Source: Acidimicrobiia bacterium
GTDB lineage: Bacteria > Actinomycetota > Acidimicrobiia > IMCC26256 > JAENVU01
Length of the DNA: 25,951 bases
Assembly (NCBI GenBank): GCA_017882945.1
Contig: JADGON010000005.1
Location: 1 to 25,951 of the forward strand
Reading direction: 5' to 3'
The notes beneath the pieces are model-generated. The model was given only the letters and a program-made list of their open reading frames with translations, searched no databases and was not told the origin of the DNA. The translations under genes and the position numbers were made by a program. Positions 23,388 through 25,951 of this stretch are shown in pieces. Within the stretch, counting starts at the first letter, position 1. Each line of letters starts with the position of its first letter.

Positions 23388-24283
23388 AGCGTCGCGGGTG
23401 CGGGCGTCGGCCAGTGCACGCGGGTTGCCCAGCCCGCTCGCTCGAGGACGCGGATCAAGCCCGCAGAGAGGTCGACCTGGCGGGGAAGCACGCCGTGACG
23501 GGCGGAGCTGGGATTGGCGTGGTGGTAGCTGTGCCAGCTCTCACCGAGCGAGAGCAAGGCGAGCGGCGCGAAGTTCGTGCTCTGGTCCTTGGTCTTGAAC
23601 GGCTTGGTCCCGAACATGTGACAGATCGAGTTGATGCTCCACGTGACGTGGTGAAAGAGCGCCATGCGCACGAACCCGGCCCAGATCAGCGCGGTGAGCG
23701 CGCCGGTGAACGTCCCCGTGATCCACCAGCCGATTCCGAACGGGATGGCGAAGGAGAGTGCGGCGAACACGGGGAAGAGGCGCGTCGCGGTGACGATGTC
23801 GTCGTCCTTCAGCAGGTCCGGGACGAAGCGGGTCTTGTTCGTGACGTCGGGTGTGAAGAGCCAGCCGATGTGCGCGTAGCCGAAGCCCTTCGCCCGAGCG
23901 AGAGTGCCCGAACCGTACCGGTGCGGCGAGTGCGGGTCGCCCGGCTGGTCACTGAACATGTGGTGGCGGCGGTGGTTCGCGACCCAGCTCGTCACGGACC
24001 CTTCGAACGCCATCGAACCAGCTGCGGCGAGGATGAACTTGAGCGGTCGGTTCGGGGTGAAGCTCTTGTGCGTGAAGAGCCGGTGGAACCCCACGCTGAT
24101 GCCGAAGCCGGCAACAAGGTAGAAGACCGCTGCAAGGACGAGGTCGTGCAAGCTCACGGCCTGACCCCAGAGCAGTGGTATCGCGATTGCCAGCACCACG
24201 GCCGGTCCGATCACGAACAACGACGTGACCACGCGATCGGTGATCACACTGCTGCGGTTGGGCCGGGCCTGGGTTTCAATCAA
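23384..24283 (-). CDS. Membrane fatty-acyl (delta-9 type) desaturase
   Basis: A 299-residue integral membrane di-iron desaturase that introduces a double bond into an acyl-CoA or acyl-lipid chain. The three His boxes are present: HRLFTH (67-72), HRRHH (104-108) and HSYHH (251-255), with two pairs of membrane helices between them, and WVANHRRHH and LGESWHSYHH are characteristic. The start is not obvious: no ATG exists. TTG 24283 is chosen because it overlaps the stop of a 50-codon gene as TTGA, giving translational coupling and the expected length. GTG 24247 (287 residues) is the alternative. It is probably an adjuster of membrane fluidity; electrons would come from an unlinked ferredoxin or reductase. 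Confidence 0.9.
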   Translation of the reverse strand: MIETQARPNRSSVITDRVVTSLFVIGPAVVLAIAIPLLWGQAVSLHDLVLAAVFYLVAGFGISVGFHRLFTHKSFTPNRPLKFILAAAGSMAFEGSVTSWVANHRRHHMFSDQPGDPHSPHRYGSGTLARAKGFGYAHIGWLFTPDVTNKTRFVPDLLKDDDIVTATRLFPVFAALSFAIPFGIGWWITGTFTGALTALIWAGFVRMALFHHVTWSINSICHMFGTKPFKTKDQSTNFAPLALLSLGESWHSYHHANPSSARHGVLPRQVDLSAGLIRVLERAGWATRVHWPTPAPATL

Positions 24284-24432
24284 CGCGTCACTGTCCGTTC
24301 CAAGAATTGGTGCGGCCCGACGTGACCACCCTGCCGTACACAACGCAGGCCACCCGAAGAATGTTCCGGGCAGCGGACGCACGGGATGGTGAGCAAGTAG
24401 CGGCGGTCGCGAGGTTCGCGAGTGGAAGTCAT
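24280..24432 (-). CDS. Small Cys/His-rich protein (50 aa) coupled to the desaturase
   Basis: A short frame on the minus strand starts at ATG 24432 directly after a long Shine-Dalgarno-like tract GGAGGTGGAAGG (24444-24433) and stops at TGA 24280-24282, overlapping the desaturase TTG. The protein holds a Cys/His pattern: PCVRCPEH around residues 17-24, Cys31, then HVGPH around 37-41. This could form one zinc site, and the HxGPH motif is common in small actinobacterial zinc-binding proteins. No homologue is claimed. G/C at third positions is lower than in the neighbours, so coding is likely rather than certain. It may act as a coupled leader gene controlling desaturase translation. Confidence 0.5.
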   Translation of the reverse strand: MTSTREPRDRRYLLTIPCVRCPEHSSGGLRCVRQGGHVGPHQFLERTVTR

Positions 24433-24834
24433 CCTTCCACCTCCGCGCGCGCGAAGCCGGGCGCGGACACGCTGATCTCTTGTTGAGAAGTGGGGTCCCC
24501 GTCAGAGCCGTCTTCCGGGCGGGGAGAGGCGGCTCGGGATCGGACAGGACGGGAGAGCCCGAGGCGGGAGAGCCCGGGGACCCCGCTCGCGCGCTCCCAT
24601 CGGGCGCGGAGGCGCCGGGACGGGGCGAGCACGCGAGCGCGATCACCGGAGGTGACGGGTGCGAGACGCGAATCGGGAACGGGAGTTGCAAGCCCTGCTG
24701 CAGGCAACGAAGCGGCCTCTCTGGTCCTCACCTGCGTCCGGGGTCCAGTGGCGCTGCTTCTGTGTTCGTCCAGACTATCGCACGAATGCCTCGGTCTGAC
24801 TAGGAGAAGTCCGGGTCGGCGACCGTGGGCCCAC
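24433..24834. other. 402-bp non-coding stretch with strong secondary structure
   Basis: No convincing gene is present on either strand; open frames here have no recognisable domains and use low-complexity Arg/Gly-rich codons. On the minus strand TAGTCT at 24780-24775 could start a leader of about 340 bases reaching the small Cys/His-rich gene. Clustered inverted repeats lie at 24492-24584 (separate entry), with further hairpins at 24647-24659 (TCACC-GGA-GGTGA) and 24696-24706 (CCTGC-T-GCAGG). I could not match it to a known riboswitch. Confidence 0.4.
24492..24584. repeat. Nested and tandem hairpins, possible structured RNA
   Basis: GGGGTCCCCG (24492-24501) is perfectly complementary to CGGGGACCCC (24575-24584). 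They enclose a long hairpin with GAGCCG (24505-24510) pairing to CGGCTC (24530-24535), extended by TCTTCC/GGGAGA with one wobble. Two identical 12-base hairpins CGGG-AGAG-CCCG follow at 24550-24561 and 24565-24576, in a 15-base period. The second overlaps the outer stem by two bases, so alternative folds are possible. The U-G wobble favours an RNA copied as the plus strand, but high GC content makes chance pairing common. Confidence 0.4.
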
Positions 24835-25158
24835 TCAGCGGGGGGCGAGCTTGTAGCGGGCGAGATCCTCCACCCGTTCAACGAAATTGGTGCTCCGGTG
24901 CAGCCGCAACCCGATCTCCGCGGGCCCCGCTCCCCGTTCCCGCCAGCCGAGGATGCAGCGCTCGACGGGCCTCAGGGGCTGACCGGCGATCGATGACTCG
25001 GGCGCGACGCCACCGCGCCCGGGCATCTTCGTCATCTCGATCAGCCGCCCGATGAACTCGGGGCTGCGTCGAAAGCGTCGAGCGATCTCCGCCGTGTCCA
25101 CACCGCCGTGCACCATGTGGACGACGCGACGCTCGATGGGACGAAGAGGCGGGGTCAT
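24835..25158 (-). CDS. Small protein with two duplicated helix-turn-helix modules
   Basis: A 107-residue protein made of two similar halves joined by a Gly/Ser-rich linker (46-61). Half 1 (5-45) begins LRPIERRVVHMV and contains DTAEIARRFRRSPEFIGRLI. Half 2 (62-104) begins LRPVERCILGWR and contains GPAEIGLRLHRSTNFVERV. Each resembles the sigma-70 region 4 / LuxR-type HTH: a helix, a xEI turn, then a recognition-like Arg-rich helix ending in an RS..F..R pattern. It probably binds DNA as a tandem reader, without a sensor domain. ATG 25158 is supported by TACGGT 7 bases upstream. No target is evident, although the structured region and desaturase lie downstream on the same strand. Confidence 0.75.
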   Translation of the reverse strand: MTPPLRPIERRVVHMVHGGVDTAEIARRFRRSPEFIGRLIEMTKMPGRGGVAPESSIAGQPLRPVERCILGWRERGAGPAEIGLRLHRSTNFVERVEDLARYKLAPR

Positions 25159-25165
25159 GGGGTCG

Positions 25166-25171
25166 ACCGTA
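25166..25171 (-). promoter_or_regulatory. Leaderless -10 hexamer TACGGT
   Basis: TACGGT on the minus strand (25171-25166) is 7 bases before ATG 25158. Confidence 0.5.
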
Positions 25172-25272
25172 CCCCGTCTGGGAGCTCCGAAGCTTCGAAG
25201 AATTCCGAGATTCGGTGCTCAAGGTTGTGTCGGAGATGTGCCGATAACGCGCTCGGTGGGGCAGTGGAGAAC

Positions 25273-25590
25273 ATGGACGAACACACGCTCGTAGAGACGC
25301 CCGAACCGCGACACCGACGCCCGCGACCGGCGAGAGTGGGACCAGCAATGAACCGCGCCGCCGCCACCCCCCGTTCCGCACTCGCCATCGGCACCGCCGT
25401 CGAGGTGCATAACCGCTTCTGCGCGTCGTGGAGCCGCGGCTTCGAGGTTGCCGCGACGACGCGTGGCGGGTATCGCCTGCTCCGGCAGTCGGATGGTTAC
25501 GTCCTTCCCGCCGAGTTCGTGGCCAACGAGGTCCGGCGCGAAGGTCACCGCCCGTTCTCGGCCCCGCCGGCGTCGGTGAGTGGGCCGTAG
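25273..25590 (+). CDS. Small conserved actinobacterial protein (SH3/Tudor-like strand pattern)
   Basis: A 105-residue protein. The first 35 residues are charged and Pro/Arg-rich. The rest reads GTAVEVHNRFCASWSRGFEV, then GGYRLLRQSDGYVLPAEF, a beta-rich module I recognise from many actinobacterial proteins in the form VEVRNRFDGSWxRGFEV...LPxEFxxDEVR. Its function is not established; the strand pattern resembles small SH3/Tudor-like barrels. ATG 25273 has GGAGAAC directly upstream; ATG 25348 would give the module alone. The 3' end overlaps the convergent amidohydrolase gene by 46 bases. Confidence 0.65.
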   Translation: MDEHTLVETPEPRHRRPRPARVGPAMNRAAATPRSALAIGTAVEVHNRFCASWSRGFEVAATTRGGYRLLRQSDGYVLPAEFVANEVRREGHRPFSAPPASVSGP

Positions 25591-25951
25591 CTGTCCGGTC
25601 GGCGCGTCGTGAGGAACGGGAACAGCGCGAGCCAGTCGCGGCGCTGATCGAGATCGAGGTCGGCGACGAGCACCGCGGGCTCGTGACGTGGTGCCTGCAC
25701 GAGAATGCGACCGTACGGGTCGCTGATGAACGACGAGCCGTAGAACGTGATGGGTCCTTCGGTGCCGATGCGGTTCGGTACCGCGATGAACATGCCGTTC
25801 GCGATGCCGTGTGCGCGGATCACCTGCTCCCAGAGCGGCTCGGTGTCGAACGCGGGATGGTCGGGCTCGGAGCCGATGGCCGTCGGGTAGACGAGCACCT
25901 CCGCACCGTGCAGTGAGTAGGCGCGAGCCACCTCGGGGAACCACTCGTCCC
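25545..25951 (-). CDS. N-carbamoylputrescine amidase-like nitrilase-superfamily enzyme (partial)
   Basis: The visible 135 residues are the C-terminal part of a nitrilase-superfamily amidohydrolase; the N-terminus, including the catalytic Cys, lies beyond the right edge. The frame is open to the edge and starts DEWFPEVARAYSLHGAEVLV, the helix-strand that follows the nucleophile. The conserved segments YPTAIGSEPDHP, VIRAHGIANGMFIAVPNRIG and ITFYGSSFISDPYGRIL are typical of AguB-type N-carbamoylputrescine amidases, which release putrescine, CO2 and ammonia in polyamine metabolism. The end is Arg/Asp-rich (TTRRPDSYGPLTD). Its stop lies inside the small conserved gene on the other strand. Assignment to AguB rather than a related amidase is probable, not certain. 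Confidence 0.85.
   Translation of the reverse strand, partial: DEWFPEVARAYSLHGAEVLVYPTAIGSEPDHPAFDTEPLWEQVIRAHGIANGMFIAVPNRIGTEGPITFYGSSFISDPYGRILVQAPRHEPAVLVADLDLDQRRDWLALFPFLTTRRPDSYGPLTDAGGAENGR

Noticed and set aside
24550..24576. Tandem CGGGAGAGCCCG hairpins as a glycine or mini-ykkC (guanidine-II) riboswitch
   Set aside because: The glycine-type GCCGAAGG and CTCTCAGGCA segments and the mini-ykkC ACGR loops are absent.
24480..24996. Plus-strand frames across the structured region as small genes
   Set aside because: Low-complexity Arg/Gly/Pro composition, no Shine-Dalgarno, and overlap with the tandem-HTH gene.
1..25951. CRISPR array, transposon or phage elements
   Set aside because: No regularly spaced repeats, terminal inverted repeats with a transposase, integrase or structural genes were seen.

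Overview
The window reads as chromosomal DNA of a high-GC actinobacterium. G/C-rich third codon positions, frequent GTG starts, a mycothiol-type DinB-like protein, a TPR-extended ECF sigma factor with a YCII/DGPF partner, and many leaderless-type promoters (TANNNT 5-9 nt before the start codon) all fit. The gene mix is consistent with an Acidimicrobiia-like lineage, but that is inference. I saw no rRNA, tRNA, CRISPR array, insertion sequence, phage or plasmid gene.

Layout. (1) 1-5323: a partial unknown gene on the minus strand behind a SoxR/MerR-type promoter; a coupled phosphotransferase-P450 pair; a convergent CrtC/AttH-like protein; and a stand-alone NuoF-like flavoprotein. (2) 5324-9530: a small secreted protein, a decayed P450-like fragment, a DinB-like protein, and a three-domain membrane protein (degenerate PAP2, pseudokinase, LPG-type flippase) divergent from it. 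(3) 9535-12321: an esterase lipoprotein and a DHA2 drug exporter on the minus strand, then a catalase relic. (4) 12322-14795: two amidohydrolase-2 enzymes in tandem. (5) 14796-16732: an internally deleted FMN-binding (PPOX) protein, a CmoM-like methyltransferase, and a divergent DJ-1/PfpI protein whose natural start appears to be ATC. (6) 16733-19703: the most coherent regulatory unit, a YCII/DGPF protein coupled to an ECF42-type sigma factor, followed by a RibD-type reductase and a SnoaL-like protein. (7) 19714-22655: a VOC protein and a NodI/NodJ-type ABC exporter with two permeases. (8) 22656-25951: an EthD-like protein, a fatty-acid desaturase coupled to an unannotated 50-residue Cys/His-rich small gene, a structured non-coding stretch, a tandem-HTH protein, a small conserved protein and the C-terminal part of a carbamoylputrescine-type amidohydrolase.

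How the parts work together. The clearest circuit is the ECF42 module. The same bipartite element, GATGTCGA followed 17 nt later by CGAC, lies 45-60 bases ahead of the YCII-sigma operon (16847-16875) and ahead of the RibD-SnoaL pair (18581-18609). This predicts an autoregulated two-operon regulon. The second clear regulatory signal is at 306-336, where a soxS-like promoter with 19-bp spacing carries a 22-bp dyad. The other genes are mostly oxidative or hydrolytic catabolism, efflux and envelope lipid functions.

Starts were chosen from Shine-Dalgarno sites, stop-start overlaps, or a -10 hexamer placed for leaderless initiation. All family names are from motif recognition by eye; no database search was run.
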